Assembly (NCBI GenBank): GCA_039090855.1
Contig: CM077034.1
Span: 8,696,984-8,760,983 of the forward strand
Direction: 5' to 3'
Length of the DNA stretch: 64,000 nucleotides
Source: Macrothele yani
Lineage: Eukaryota > Arthropoda > Arachnida > Araneae > Macrothelidae
Part shown: positions 32,128-43,605 of the stretch, one piece after another
How positions within the stretch are numbered: the stretch's first letter is position 1
Layout of the letters: each line of letters begins with the position of its first letter
Program-made: the position numbers and the translations under genes
Notes under the pieces: generated by a model
Databases searched by the model: none
Told to the model about the DNA's origin: nothing
The model's input: only the letters and a program-made list of their open reading frames with translations

Positions 32128-32215
32128 CAGCAGTGATATGATCACTAGCACCGAGCCGAGTGAAGATCCTATCTACAGGAGAGAGACGACAGCTATCAGC
32201 TGGAACATATGAACC
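32128..32215 (-). CDS. msh6: msh6 exon (partial): MutS homologue 6 ATPase domain
   Basis: An 88-base exon on the minus strand encoding [20 protein letters not shown] then LGASDHITA. It matches the MSH6 segment that follows Walker A (human-like form [20 protein letters not shown]). The acceptor is CCCAAAG with a T-rich tract above 32215. The donor is GTATGC at 32127-32122. It begins in phase 0 and ends after one base of a glycine codon, completed by GT of the exon at 7164. The MSH6 protein pairs with MSH2 to recognise mismatches. The exon coding Walker A (GGKST) was not found upstream. The exon is shorter than its human counterpart, so an extra intron here is likely. Confidence 0.88.
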
Positions 32216-32642
32216 CTTTGGGAAGAACAAATAAAAATTAAAACACACCCTTTGTCTAAAAATACCAGAGTCTAAAACACAGGGCACTTCAAATGCCTCA
32301 TTATCGAGGCAATGCATTTAATTTGGAGCACAAAATTATTTTACACATTGCATTTACGGCAAAGATATTTGCAGAACATACACATTACCTGATCACAACC
32401 AAATGTTCCAAACAGGATCCACGTTCAGAAATGTAAGCTCACATTGTTATCAACATGTCTGTAGACACTTTTTGCAGAATTCCACCACCAAAGCTATTTT
32501 TTTTTTCTTTTCCAAGTGCAAAAAAAATGCTCGCAAATGCAGCTTCAATGTGTGCGTTGGTTTGTTAATCGGAGCACGTGCCTTACAGAGCAAACAACGT
32601 GAGAAATACTTTGACAATATCAGGTAAAATATATTAGATATT
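32216..32642. other. Intron next to msh6 exon, no gene seen
   Basis: Contains the T-rich acceptor region (read on the minus strand) and otherwise unassigned sequence. I looked for a Walker A exon (GPNMGGKST) and did not find it. Confidence 0.5.
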
Positions 32643-33302
32643 ATGTATAGTTTTTTTTTTTTTTTTTTTTGGATTTGAGGTTTAACGACCACCGTGAGCA
32701 ACTCAATGGGCTATAAGCAGTCGCCCGTCCCTAATTTAGGCTCACTGGCTCCAGGGAAGGGAGAGAGCCAGTGCCGTAAGACAAACACAACATCCATGCC
32801 TCACCGGGATTCGAACCCGGACCCCTTTCAGACGAATGATCAGAGGCCATCGCTTAGACCACTGCGCCACCAGGGCTGATTGGAGGTTTAACGACCACCG
32901 TGAGCAACTCAATGGGCTATAAGCAGTCGCCCGTCCCTAATTTAGGGTCACTAGTTCCAGGGAAGGGAGAGAACCAGTGCCGAATGACAAACACAACATC
33001 CATGCCTCACCGGAATTCGAACCCGGACCCCTTTCGGACGAATGATCAGAGGCCATCGCTTAGACCACTGCGCCACCGGGGCTGATTGGAGGTTTAACGA
33101 CCACCGTGAGCAACTCAATGGGCTATAAGCAGTCGCCCGTCTCTAATTTAGACTAACTGGTTCCAGGGAAGGGAGAGAGCCAGTGCCGTAAAACAAACAC
33201 AACAGCCATGCCTCACCGGGATTCGAACCCGGACCCCGTTCGGACGAATGATCAGAGGCCATCGCTTAGACCACTGCGCCACCGGGGCGGCATGTATAGT
33301 TT
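32643..33302 (-). mobile_element. SINE array 4: trimer of full-length SINEs
   Basis: An 11-bp target duplication ATGTATAGTTT occurs at 32643-32653 and 33292-33302. Poly(T) lies at 32651-32670. Three ~207-base units at about 32671-32877, 32878-33084 and 33085-33291 each have both body and tRNA-like head (reverse B box GGATTCGAACCC). One target duplication for three units shows joint insertion. Confidence 0.92.
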
Positions 33303-33360
33303 AAGGTCACTGAAATGAAAACGAGTCAAATTGTGTATGAGAAAGATGTTGTGACTTAAC

Positions 33361-33830
33361 TTAAAAATAAGCCCTGTGGCTATTAAGGCACTTATCGCAC
33401 TGTGACACTACACATTCAATTCCTTGTGCACAGAAGTAGGTGGGTTGCTGTTGGAACCATTCCCGAACAGCGTTCTGCACCTCTTCATCCGAGTTAAATC
33501 TCTGAACCCACAGATGCTTCTTCAGCTGCCTGAAAATATGAAAGTCAAAGGGAGACAAATCTAGGCTACATGCAGGATGCCGCAGTGTTTCACGCCGAAT
33601 TTCGCACGATAATCCCGGACAATTTTTGCAGTGTGGGGTGGGCATTGTCACAAAGAAACTCATGCGGTGAGCAGCCCGGGTCGCTTCGGCGTAAGCGATG
33701 CTTAAAGAGATTCGTGTGTGTTCACATACCGGTCAGCATTTATGCTGTTTCTGGCGACGAGAATCTCAATCAACAGGGGGCCCGTGTGGTTGCAAAAGGT
33801 CAACATGACCTTTCGTGCACTTGTCTGCAT
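33361..33830 (-). pseudogene. mariner-like transposase fragment
   Basis: A minus-strand C-terminal half: SINADRYV-like residues near 33730, FFVTMPTPHCKN (the degenerate second catalytic block), then LDLSPFDFHIFRQLKKH with the third acid D, and FNSDEEVQNAVREWF. It stops at 33361. There are several frame changes and neither terminal repeat is recognised. It belongs to a different mariner lineage from those at 10503 and 43606. Confidence 0.75.
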
Positions 33831-33842
33831 TATTTTGTTTGT

Positions 33843-34012
33843 TTGTTTGGGGGTTTAACGACCGTCATGAGCAACTCAGTGGGCTATGAGCAGTCACCCG
33901 TCCCTAATTTACGGCAACTGGTTCCAGGGAAGGGAGAGAACTAGTGCCGTAAGACAAACACAACACCCATGCCTCACAGGATTTGAACCCGGACCCTTTA
34001 CAGACGAGTGAT
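33843..34012 (-). mobile_element. Older SINE copy (diverged)
   Basis: GGGGGTTTAACGACCGTCAT and the ACTAGTGCCGTAAG variant mark an older subfamily than arrays 1-4. It is cut at CAGACGAGTGAT by the array that follows. Confidence 0.8.
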
Positions 34013-34837
34013 TTTTTTTTTCATTGGAGGTTTAACGACCACCGTGGGCAACTCAATGGGCTATAAGCAGTCGTCCGTCCCTAATTTAGGGTCACTGGTT
34101 TCAGGGAAGGGAGAGAGCCAACATCCATGCCTCACCGGGATTCGAACCCGGACCCCTTTCAGACGAATGATCAGAGGCCATCAATTAGACCACTGCGCCA
34201 CCGGGGCGGCGATTGGAGGTTTAACGACCACCGTGAGCAACTCAATGGGCTATAAGCAGTCGCCCGTCCCTAATTTATTCTCACTGGTTCCAGGGAAGGG
34301 AGAGAGCCAGTGCCGCAAGACAAACACAACATCCATGCCTCACCGGGATTTGAACCCAGACCCCTTTCGGACGAATGATCAGAGGCCATCGCTTAGACCA
34401 CTGCGCCACCGGGGCGGCGATTGGAGGTTTAACGACCACCGTGAGCAACTCAATGGGCTATAAGCAGTCGCCTGTCCCTAATTTAGGCTCACTGGTTAAA
34501 GGGAAGGGAGAGAGCCAGTGCCGCAAGACAAACACAACATCCATGCCTCACCGGGATTTGAACCCGGACCCCTTTCGGACGAATGATCAGAGGCCATCGA
34601 TTAGACCACTGCGCCACCGGGGCGGCGATTGGAGGTTTAACGACCACCGTGAGCAACTCAATGGGCTATAAGCAGTCGCCCGTCCCTAATTTAGGGTCAC
34701 TGGTTCCAGGGAAGGGAGAGAGCCAGTGCCGCAAGACAAACACAACATCCATGCCTCACCGGGATTCGAACCCGGACCCCATTCGGACGAATGATCAGAG
34801 GCCATCGCTTAGACCACTGCGCCACCGGGCGGCGATT
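34013..34837 (-). mobile_element. SINE array 5: four full-length units in tandem
   Basis: T-rich tail near 34012-34022. Units at about 34026-34210 (with ~20 bases missing from the body), 34211-34418, 34419-34626 and 34627-34833, each with a tRNA-like head. A clear target duplication was not found. Confidence 0.88.
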
Positions 34838-37800
34838 GGAGGTTTAACGACCATCTTGAGCAACTCAGTGGGCTATAAGCAGTCGCACGTCCCTAATTGA
34901 CGGCGACTAGTTCCAGGGAAGGGAGAGACAGGGTTCGTACTCTTTTTTGGGGAAAAAATTCAAGGACTTTCCAGGCCTTTTCCAGGCCATATACAAAAAA
35001 TTCCAGGATGAATATTACGCTTTACAGTATCATGCTCAAATTATTTTTTAAAAGCAATTTCAGTTTTAAGTAATAAAAATGATGAAAGATGCAAATGAAT
35101 GAGTGTGCTTTTTTAACCCATTACATTTCTTTTTAATGTTTTTAATTGGCGAATTACCCAATAATGCTAAATTGAATCATGATGCAATTACCACAAGGCT
35201 ATTCAGAAAATCCTTTCCCTCAATCAGAAAATGATTAATTCAATCAGTCATTTTAGCTGCATCACTTATTCTGCACTATCTTCCATGTAATCAGACTATT
35301 ATTGATAACAACTGAAATTATTATAAAATAAAGTGAGGGCAGATTCAGAATTTAAGAATGGGGAGGGCGCACGTCTAACAGAGGACTGGTAAAAAAAATC
35401 TCCGAGATTTATTTCCTCCAAAAAACACGGTGGTAAAACATGGAGGACCCATAAAGGGGAGATGGGGTGCTTGCCTCTCAGAGTACATCACAAACAGCAG
35501 TTCTGAAGTACTGCTGTGTGGATCACTGAAAAGTTCGGGCAAATGTAAGACAAAACGTGGAGTTGCAAATCCATAAGTGAAAAAGTGTGATGTCTGAAAA
35601 CAAGAAACGTGAGACAAAGCAAAGCACTTATCTACTTACTCAACCTCCCCCCTTTTTTGAAATGGGGCATGTGCTTGTTATGCCCACAGGTGGATTCAAG
35701 TCTCAAATCTTTCATACTTACCCAGCTGGAGAGTGGACGTAGGGCTTCAAGCTTGGAGAATGAATACTGCTCTTATATCTATGCCTTTGAATTTAATTTC
35801 GACCATTTTCAACAGGGTAGGTTCCTAGGTTGTACCTAACAGCATACTAAAATTTCGCCAAAATCCAACCCCTTTTACGGAAAACCAAAGCATAAACGTT
35901 TCTGCAACCTACAGTTCGAAAGGGTTAGTAATTTCTAAAATAAAAACATAACGAACAGCGTGAAAACTAGCTCATACACAGAATATTTGAAACTACAGTA
36001 TGCGCTCTCAATTATTAGGGATGATAGGGGGGAAGGGAATAGAACTGTCCATAATTAGCATGTTCTCGTTGCGCTAGGCGCTTAGCACTGCTGAATTCCG
36101 TCAGACCCCCAATGGTCAAATGATTGAAATGTGCTGATGTTCATGGAATGAAATGGTTGATCAGCTATGATAACCGCATAAAAGTTCGAAGGGGGAGGAG
36201 GGGGCAATTTTTTTTACTTTATGCAACATTCTACATTACTCCAGTATTTATCTTGTCATCATCAACAATAGCAATGTCACTACCACTTACGATCGCGGAT
36301 ATCGGCCAACTCAAAATCTGCCATACAACTAAGGGATACAACACACAGGTATCCTGTTACAATGTATTGTAATTGAAAAAAAAAAAAGGTTTCAGAAATT
36401 AAAATCGAAAAAAAAAACTTTCAGAAATTAATATCATCAAGTCATGGTGTTTCAAAAATCCGCTTTCCTTTATAATGTTTAAAAACATGTAATGTTTTTT
36501 TCTTTTTTATCTGTCGTGTATAATAGAAGTGGGTTGATTTTTTTATGGAATCAGACGTCCATATGTCTGATTGTCTTCGTCTGAGTTCACACGTTAGCTA
36601 CTGTGTACAAGTAGACCTATTTTTTCAGCTCAAAAATATGTAGTTTTGTATGTATTCACAGTATAACTCATTCGGTATTCCCACAGAACAAAATTCAGCA
36701 GATACAAATGAAGAACATCAAGACCCACCCAACACCATGTTTCCGATTGTCTGCTGTTTATATTCAAGAAATGCGAATATGGATCAATGGTGAATGCAGC
36801 AACTATGGTTTTTATTTATTACCAAGAAAAAAAAAAGGAGCCTGAAAGCTGTAAAGCTGAAACGGATATTTCTCCCCCTCCCGAAAACATTCCGATTAAG
36901 TTCAAACAGCAGAGCACGCGTCCACGCACACTCAGCCTCTGGAATGTCCTTCTTTTCATTTGGCACATCGCCATAAATCACCACCTGCAGCTCACTGAAG
37001 TGTCTTCCTCCTTCACCCTAACTATAGGAGAAAACGTAAAAAAAAATGCTGCCCAATTTTCGACAAAATGACCAAATTTACGTCATAACGTTGCAATTTA
37101 CTAAAATACGTTTATCTGCTGAATTTCGCCTAAATCCATTGAAAACTTTTTAATTATAGATTTTTTTATTAAAACAGTAACTCAGACATCTGAATAAAAA
37201 TGCATGTTTGTAATTAAAATAGAGTCCATATCATCACAGAAACAAAATTTAAGGATCACTCTGTTTAAATAAACCATGGCATCTAAAAAAAAATAATTTG
37301 CTTGCTTTTCCCGTAATTTATAATTGCAGTTTCTTTTTTCAATCCGATTTTGCAACGGAAGATTTTTTTTTTTTTTTTTTTGCATCTGCTAAAGTTTCAA
37401 ACGGAATTTGGCGAAATTTGCACTAGAACTTTATTGTGATGTATTTTAACCACTGTAAAAATTTTACTGTGTTATTTTCAAAATTCGGGAAAATGGATTT
37501 CTGAAAAATATCTCTTAGTCCTTTTGAGCCGTGGAAGTGATAAACAGGTGTTTGCTTTCTTCCCAACCAAGGGCTTCGGATCAGCGCTCCCAGCTGTCAA
37601 TCAACCGTTGCTATGGTAACACACTTTCTGCTCAAGGCTCACTGTCTAAAGAGGCACACATAATAAAAATTTCCAATGCTAACTTTTTAAGTTTTAAACG
37701 GATTCCAATGGAATTTTGGGAGTGAGCTTCTGTAATCCAATTATAGTAAATGTAAAAATTTCAGCCACTTTTGTGAAAAATTCGCAAAGATAGTTTTCTT

Positions 37801-38472
37801 ATTTTTTATCATAAGTAGCCGAAGTCTCTTGAGGGGTGGGCCGGAAGCAAGCGTCTTAATGCAATAAACAAGGAGCAGATGAATGTGTTGTTCAGGCATA
37901 CTCTTCACTGGTGGGTGCCAGCTGACTTGGTAAACACGCGACCCCCTTGCAAATGCTAAATGTCACTTCTTTCCCCTTCTGTTGTTCTCAGTAGTTGTCG
38001 GACGGACATCAAGCTCCCCTTCCCTAACAGACCTGCTAGTAATCATCCAATTTTATTGCACTGGAAGTAGTGCTTCACTCCCCCCCCAGCCAAATTAGGA
38101 TTTGGACACATCCAAAACACCACTGTTGCCCGCGGTTTCTTTGAGAACAGAGGAGAGGAACTTAAAAAATGAAGGGGTAACAGTCAGTAACACGATTTCC
38201 TAAAAGGGCATTTTTTTTAAGCACTAATTTCAAATTTCAAGGCTTTTCAAGACAGCATTAAAAAAATACCGTTTTTCCAGGATATTCCAGGCCTTGAAAA
38301 CGTAATCATGATTTTCCAGGACTTTCCAGGTTTTCAAGCACGCGTGCGCACCCTGGAGAGAACTAGTGCCGTAAGACAAACACAACACCCATGCCTCACA
38401 AGATTTGAACCCGGACCCTTTACAGACGAGTGATCAGAAGCCATCACTTAGATCACTGTGCCACCGGGTGGC
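34838..38472 (-). mobile_element. SINE copy split by a DNA transposon
   Basis: The body portion at 34838-34928 and the remaining body plus tRNA-like head at 38356-38472 form one older-type SINE once 34929-38355 is removed. Confidence 0.85.
34929..38355. mobile_element. 3.4-kb DNA transposon of uncertain family
   Basis: The left end CAGGGTTCGTACTC with TTCAAGGACTTTCCAGGCC nearby is matched by an inverted right end (CAGGGTGCGCACGCGTGC, with CTGGAAAGTCCTGG). 6-bp direct repeats GAGAGA lie at 34923-34928 and 38356-38361. The ends resemble hAT-type CAGGG termini, but the duplication is 6 bp rather than 8. Internal frames (for example 35375-35617, 36787-37071, 37531-37725) show no recognisable domain, so it is probably nonautonomous. 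Confidence 0.75.
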
Positions 38473-38679
38473 TATTGTAGATTATATAGAAATAACGTAA
38501 ATGTATTACGGAAGCATATAATTTACCCTGTCGAAACTGTCACTGTTAACATAACGTAACTGTTTTACACATCGATTCACATTAGCAGTTAATATTCCGA
38601 CTTAGAAACCGATCGGAAAAGGCTACTATTCATTTTTACGTGCATTATTTCAAAAACTTGGAAATATTCTAGTTGGATA
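38473..38679. other. Unassigned spacer
   Basis: About 200 bases between SINE and PLE sequence. No repeat or coding signal recognised. Confidence 0.4.
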
Positions 38680-39863
38680 ATGCTTACCTAGGCATTCCGT
38701 TTTTAGCGATGATTCACTTTTCTCGCACGTTTTCGGGTCTTCGTTGAAGCTATTGTCCGTTGTATGTACAGCAACTATTCACATCCAAAACATTGCTTAC
38801 TTTGGGTAGATTCAGTAGATCTTCACTTTAGGATTCAATAACATCAATTCTTAACCGTTATAAATGCTCTAAATTTTTCGCACAGTCCCTGGGCATCCTC
38901 AGGAGCGTGATGACTTTTCCACCGATGATCGTGGTTTATCTCTCGTCAATGGGGTCCGATACCCCAAGTTGCCATTCGTCGGATACGCTGTATTAGATAC
39001 TTTTCTTAATTAAACCTAGCCGGCGCCATCTATGTTTCACTAATTCTACCTTTTTTTTTTTTCTCCTTGTCAAATGGTCATTGATGTCTTTCCATATTCT
39101 TCTTCTTTTCATTTCCTAGTCTTTCTTGTCGATTTTTCTTTTTGTTGTTCTTTTTCTGGTCTTATTAGCTCTTTCCAAAGGCTATATAATGTATTAGGGT
39201 CATTTTGGTTGCACACCCTTGTTTTATTTTTATAAATTAGGATCGATTCCTCCATTCTCATTTGTCTCTCTGATTTTTTATTCTTTTTTAGCATTTTAAT
39301 GTCTTCGAATTTTGGGAATGCTCGGTGGTCAATACAGAATTGCACTAATGCAGTTTTTGCTTCTTTTTTTTTTTTTTTTTGCCAGTTAGATATGTGTTGT
39401 TTTAGCCTTTTTCTTTTTAGAAAAAGAACAACAAAAGAAAAACTGACAAGAAAGACACAGGAATAGGAAACGAAAAGAAGAAGAATACGGAGACGACATC
39501 AATGACCATTTCACGAGGGGAGAAAAAAAAAAGAAAAAAAGGTAGAATTAGTGAAACATAGATGGCGCCGGCTACGTTTAATTAAGAAAAGTATCTGATA
39601 CACGGTATCCGACGAAGGGCAACGTGGGGTATCGGACCCCATTGACGAGAAATAAACCACGAACATCGGTGGAAAAGTCGTCCCGCTCCTGAGGATGTCC
39701 TAAGACTGGGCGAAAAATTTTTAAAGCATTATGAACGGTAAAGAATTGAAGTTGTTGAATCCTAAAGTGAAGATCTACTGAATTTACTCTAAGTAAGCAA
39801 TGTTTTGGATGTGAATAGTTGCTGTACATACAACGGACAATAGCTTCAACGAAGACCCGAAAA
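38680..39863. mobile_element. PLE inverted duplex (second)
   Basis: Arms at about 38695-39140 and 39415-39860 are reverse complements (AGCAACTATTCACATCCAAA on the left mirrored near 39818). Both carry GCCGGCGCCATCTATGTTTC-type sequence and hairpin boxes (38876-38902 minus, 39689-39715 plus). The left arm encodes a PLE tail on the minus strand. The right arm ends abruptly against the repeat at 39864. Confidence 0.8.
39109..39345 (-). pseudogene. PLE protein C-terminal tail
   Basis: QFCIDHRAFPKFEDIKMLKK and RMEESILIYKNKTRVCNQND are closely similar to the tail at 26748-26600. No upstream nuclease or RT remains. Confidence 0.75.
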
Positions 39864-42656
39864 CCCCTGTTTCTATGGGAATGTATTTACAAAATTGAAT
39901 TTTTAAAATTGCCAGTTATTAAGCTTTTGTTCAATTTCTGCCGGCAGTTGTTGTAACATGGAACAATTAGGCATAATAGCTCCTGCTTGAAGAAACACTT
40001 CATAAGAGAACCAACCAAATGATGGATCAAAGTCCTTTCTCTGTTGGTTCTCTTGAAACATGTTTCTTTGAACAGAGCCATTCCATCATTAAGCTTAGCT
40101 GCATTGTGTTATAGAAAAACTGAAACTATTCAACTGACAGATTTCTTCTTACATATGACCTGTTTCTATGGGAATGTATTTACAAAATTGAATTTTTAAA
40201 ATTGCCAGTTATTAAGCTTTTGTTCAATTTCTGCAGGCAGTTGTTATAACATAGAACAATTAGGCACAATGGCTCCTGCTTGAAGAAACACTTCACAAGA
40301 GAACCAACCAAATGATGGATCAAAGTCCTTTGTCTGTTGGTTCTCTTGAAACATGTTTCTTTGAACAGAGCCATTCCATCATTAAGCTTAGCTGCATTGT
40401 GTTATAGAAAAACTGGCACTATTCAACTGACAGATTTTCTTACATATGACCTGTTTCTATGGGAATGTATTTACAAATTCCGTGTGGGTAGTATTCACAA
40501 GTTCACGGAACTTTGGTACAGAAAATAATGTGCACAGTTAGTTGTTATTAATGAAAAGCAGGTAATATTTTATAAAGACAAATTACTTAAAGAATTTACA
40601 AGCGTGTGCTTTGGTGAGAAAAATGAATGGAATGAAATGAAATGTAACAATTCTTTGCAACATGCCACTCTGGAACACTTTAAAAACCACCTGGAGAACC
40701 TGGAAAAGTCAGGTAATTTTTTTATTACGTTTGAGTGGGAACCCTGTGAATGCTACTGAATATTAAAAATTAAGGTAAAATATTATATAAATGAAAGCCG
40801 TTACTCACATTTTTGTTTTCTTGGAATATTTCAGAATATTGAACTTTTACTTGGCAAAATCTTAAATTTCTTGAAGTCTTCAGTATTCACTTTCTCCAGT
40901 CACTTCGTGACGATATTCTACTGGAATAAGTTGAAACAGGTGGGTAACAATTCTTCTTAATGAATCGTGATTCTAAAAAAGACATCTAAAGCAATGAAGG
41001 TTTGATCATTCAATATTTCATTATAAAGATGTATTGTCATTTTTAGAACCACGATTCATTAAGAAGAATTGTTACCCACCTGTTTCAACTTATCAAGTAG
41101 AATATCATCACGAAGTGACTGCAGAAATTGATTACTGTGAAGACTTCAAGAAATTTAAGATTTTGCCAAGTAAAAGTTCAACATTCCAAAATATTCCAAG
41201 AAAACAAAAATGTGAGTAACAGCTTTCATTTATAAAATATTTTACCTTAATTTTTAATATTCAGTAGCATTCACAGGGTTCCCACTCAAAAGTAATAAAA
41301 AAAATTCCCTGACTTTTCCAAGTTCTCCAGGTGGTTTTTAAAGTTTTCCAGATTGGCATGTTGCAAAAAATTGTTACATTTCATTCCATTCCATTCATTT
41401 TTCTCACCAAAGCACACACTTGTAAATTCTTTACATAGTTTGTCTTTATAAAATTACCTGCTTTTCATTAATAACAACTAACTGTGCACGTTATTTTCTG
41501 TACCAAAGTTCCGTGAACTTTTGCGAATACTACCCACACGGAATTTGTAAATACATTCCCATAGAAACAGGTCATATGTAAGAAAAAATCTGTCAGTTGA
41601 ATAGTTTCAGTTTTTTTTATAACACAATGCAGCTAAGCTTAATGATGGAATGGCTCTGTTCAAATAAACATGTTTCAAGAGAACCAACACAAAGGGTTTT
41701 GATCCATCATTTGGTTGGTTCTCTTGTGAAGTGTTTCTTCAAGCAGGAGCCATTGTGCCTAATTGTTCCATGTTATAACAACTGCCTGCAGAAATTGAAC
41801 AAAAGCTTAATAACTGGCAATTTTAAAAATTCAATTTTGTAAATACATTCCCATAGAAACAGGTCATATGTAAGAAAAAATCTGTCAGTTGAATAGTTTC
41901 AGTTTTTCTATAACACAATGCAGCTAAGCTTAATGATGGAATGGCTCTGTTCAAAGAAACATGTTTCAAGAGAACCAACAGACAAAGGACTTTGATCCAT
42001 CATCTTTTCATTAATAACAAGTAACTGCACATTATTTTCTGTACCAAAGTTCCGTTAACTTTTGTGAATACTACCCACACAGAATTTGTAAATACATTCC
42101 CATAGAAACAGGTCATATGTAAGAAAAAATCTGTCAGTTGAATAGTTTCAGTTTTTCTATAACACAATGCAGCTAAGCTTAATGGTGGAATGGCTCTGTT
42201 CAAAGAAACATGTTTCAAGAGAACCAACAGACAAAGGACTTTGATCCATCATTTGGTTGGTTCTCTTGTGAGGTGTTTCTTCAAGCAGGAGCCATTGTGC
42301 CTAATTGTTCCATGTTATAACAACTGCCTGCAGAAATTGAACAAAAGCTTAATAACTGGCAATTTTAAAAATACAGTTTTGCATTTTTTTTTTTTTTAGA
42401 GAATAAAGGAAATACTTAATATAATTGAAAGTAAGATCTACCAAATTCTAGGCAGGCAGTAATTGCAAGCAAAAGTTTGAAATCTTGAAGAAATAAGTTT
42501 TTTTGGAAAAAAAAAAAAAAAAAAAAGAGGGTAATTTTCACTGATTTTTACAAAAAAGGGTAACTTTCCCTAAGTTTTCCCTGATTTTTGGAACCATTTT
42601 CAAATTCCCTGAAAATTCCAGGTTTTCCCTGTTTTCTAGGTTGAGTGGGAACCCTG
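39864..42656. repeat. Large palindrome of a TIR element with ~293-bp subrepeats
   Basis: The symmetry centre lies near 41010. Left arm 39864-40985 and right arm about 41035-42140 are inverted copies. The right arm holds an element starting CAGGGTTCCCACTCAA at 41274 and ending TTGAGTGGGAACCCTG at 42656, with ATTCA on both sides (41269-41273, 42657-42661). The left arm holds the inverted element ending at 40746. The mirror includes the flanks 40747-41273. The 64-residue frames beginning MALFKETCFKR here are repeat artefacts. Confidence 0.82.
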
Positions 42657-43194
42657 ATTCAACAGTAATAACCCAGCGTCAGACAAAGATGAATGCTTCC
42701 CACGAGTGCTTTGACACTCATACAACGCGAGAAACAGTACACAATATAACAATTATATGGTTGATAAATATGTACGTCAGAATATATTTCACAGGAACAC
42801 CAATTTTCAGAAGCTTGTGATGAGTTGAAAGTTTCCAAAATGGGGATCCACTAAGTTTTAAATTTGTGCTGAAATGTACACAATAACTAAAAACACACAC
42901 CGTCCAGGCGGGGTTTAAATAAAATATTCACATATTAAAAGCACCTTACAATAGAGTAAAATAGATACATTTAAGATCTTTCAGGGATACATCAGAAATA
43001 TAAGTATACAGACCAAAGATGAAGTATCAGACATAAACACCAAAGAATACAACATAAGGGTAGTTCATTAGGTGAGACATAAACTTCTTGAATAACTAGG
43101 GCGATACCACGTGGGAAAAATAAATAAATAATAATAGTGTTAAATCAATAATGTATCTGGTGTTAAAAGAATTTTTTATTCTTTGAATAAAGCT
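42657..43194. other. No gene recognised
   Basis: AT-rich sequence with an AAAT-type microsatellite near 43120. No coding similarity seen on either strand. Confidence 0.5.
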
Positions 43195-43470
43195 CATCTT
43201 GAGAAATGGCTTCCTAGTTTAGAAAAATCAAAATTCCATCAATGACTGCAAAGGATTTTCCCTACCTAACTTCTGGCAGGATTTGTTGAAAAATAACCTA
43301 AACCGTCAAGGTTAACCGTAACTGTCAAGGTAAACCGTAACCATGATAGTGACAAGAAAAAAGTGACAACAACAAGACAGCCTGAAGAAGGAGAAGAGTT
43401 TTCTCCGAAAATTTGCAATTAAATGAAAAAATTTCCTAGTAAAATTCCCATAATAGTTGTTTTAGATTAG
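43195..43470. repeat. Fragment related to the 2361-6645 hairpin unit
   Basis: It shares GACTGCAAAGGATTTTCCCT, AGACAGCCTGAAGAAGGAG and AAAATTCCCATAATAG with that array but has only one arm of the hairpin. Its hairpin box keeps GAAA (43407-43410), where array copies read AAAA. Confidence 0.85.
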
Positions 43471-43474
43471 TAAT

Positions 43475-43605
43475 AGAATTTTTTAAATCGGACATTTAGA
43501 AGTCCAGATATTGAGAAAAACAGATTAAACATCTGCGCCGCCTAGCGACAAAATTGTGCATTATATTGAGAAGAAAATATACATAAGGAGTTTTCACAGT
43601 TAGTA
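43475..43605. repeat. Diverged repeat unit with CTCF-like motif, left part
   Basis: AAATCGGACATTTAGAAG and TGCGCCGCCTAGCGA (43534-43548) match units at 45847-46540. The mariner at 43606 separates them. Confidence 0.65.

Noticed and set aside
32216..42000. Search for the msh6 Walker A exon (GPNMGGKST) upstream on the minus strand
   Set aside because: No match seen by eye; the region is covered by transposons and unassigned sequence. A translated search could still find a short exon.
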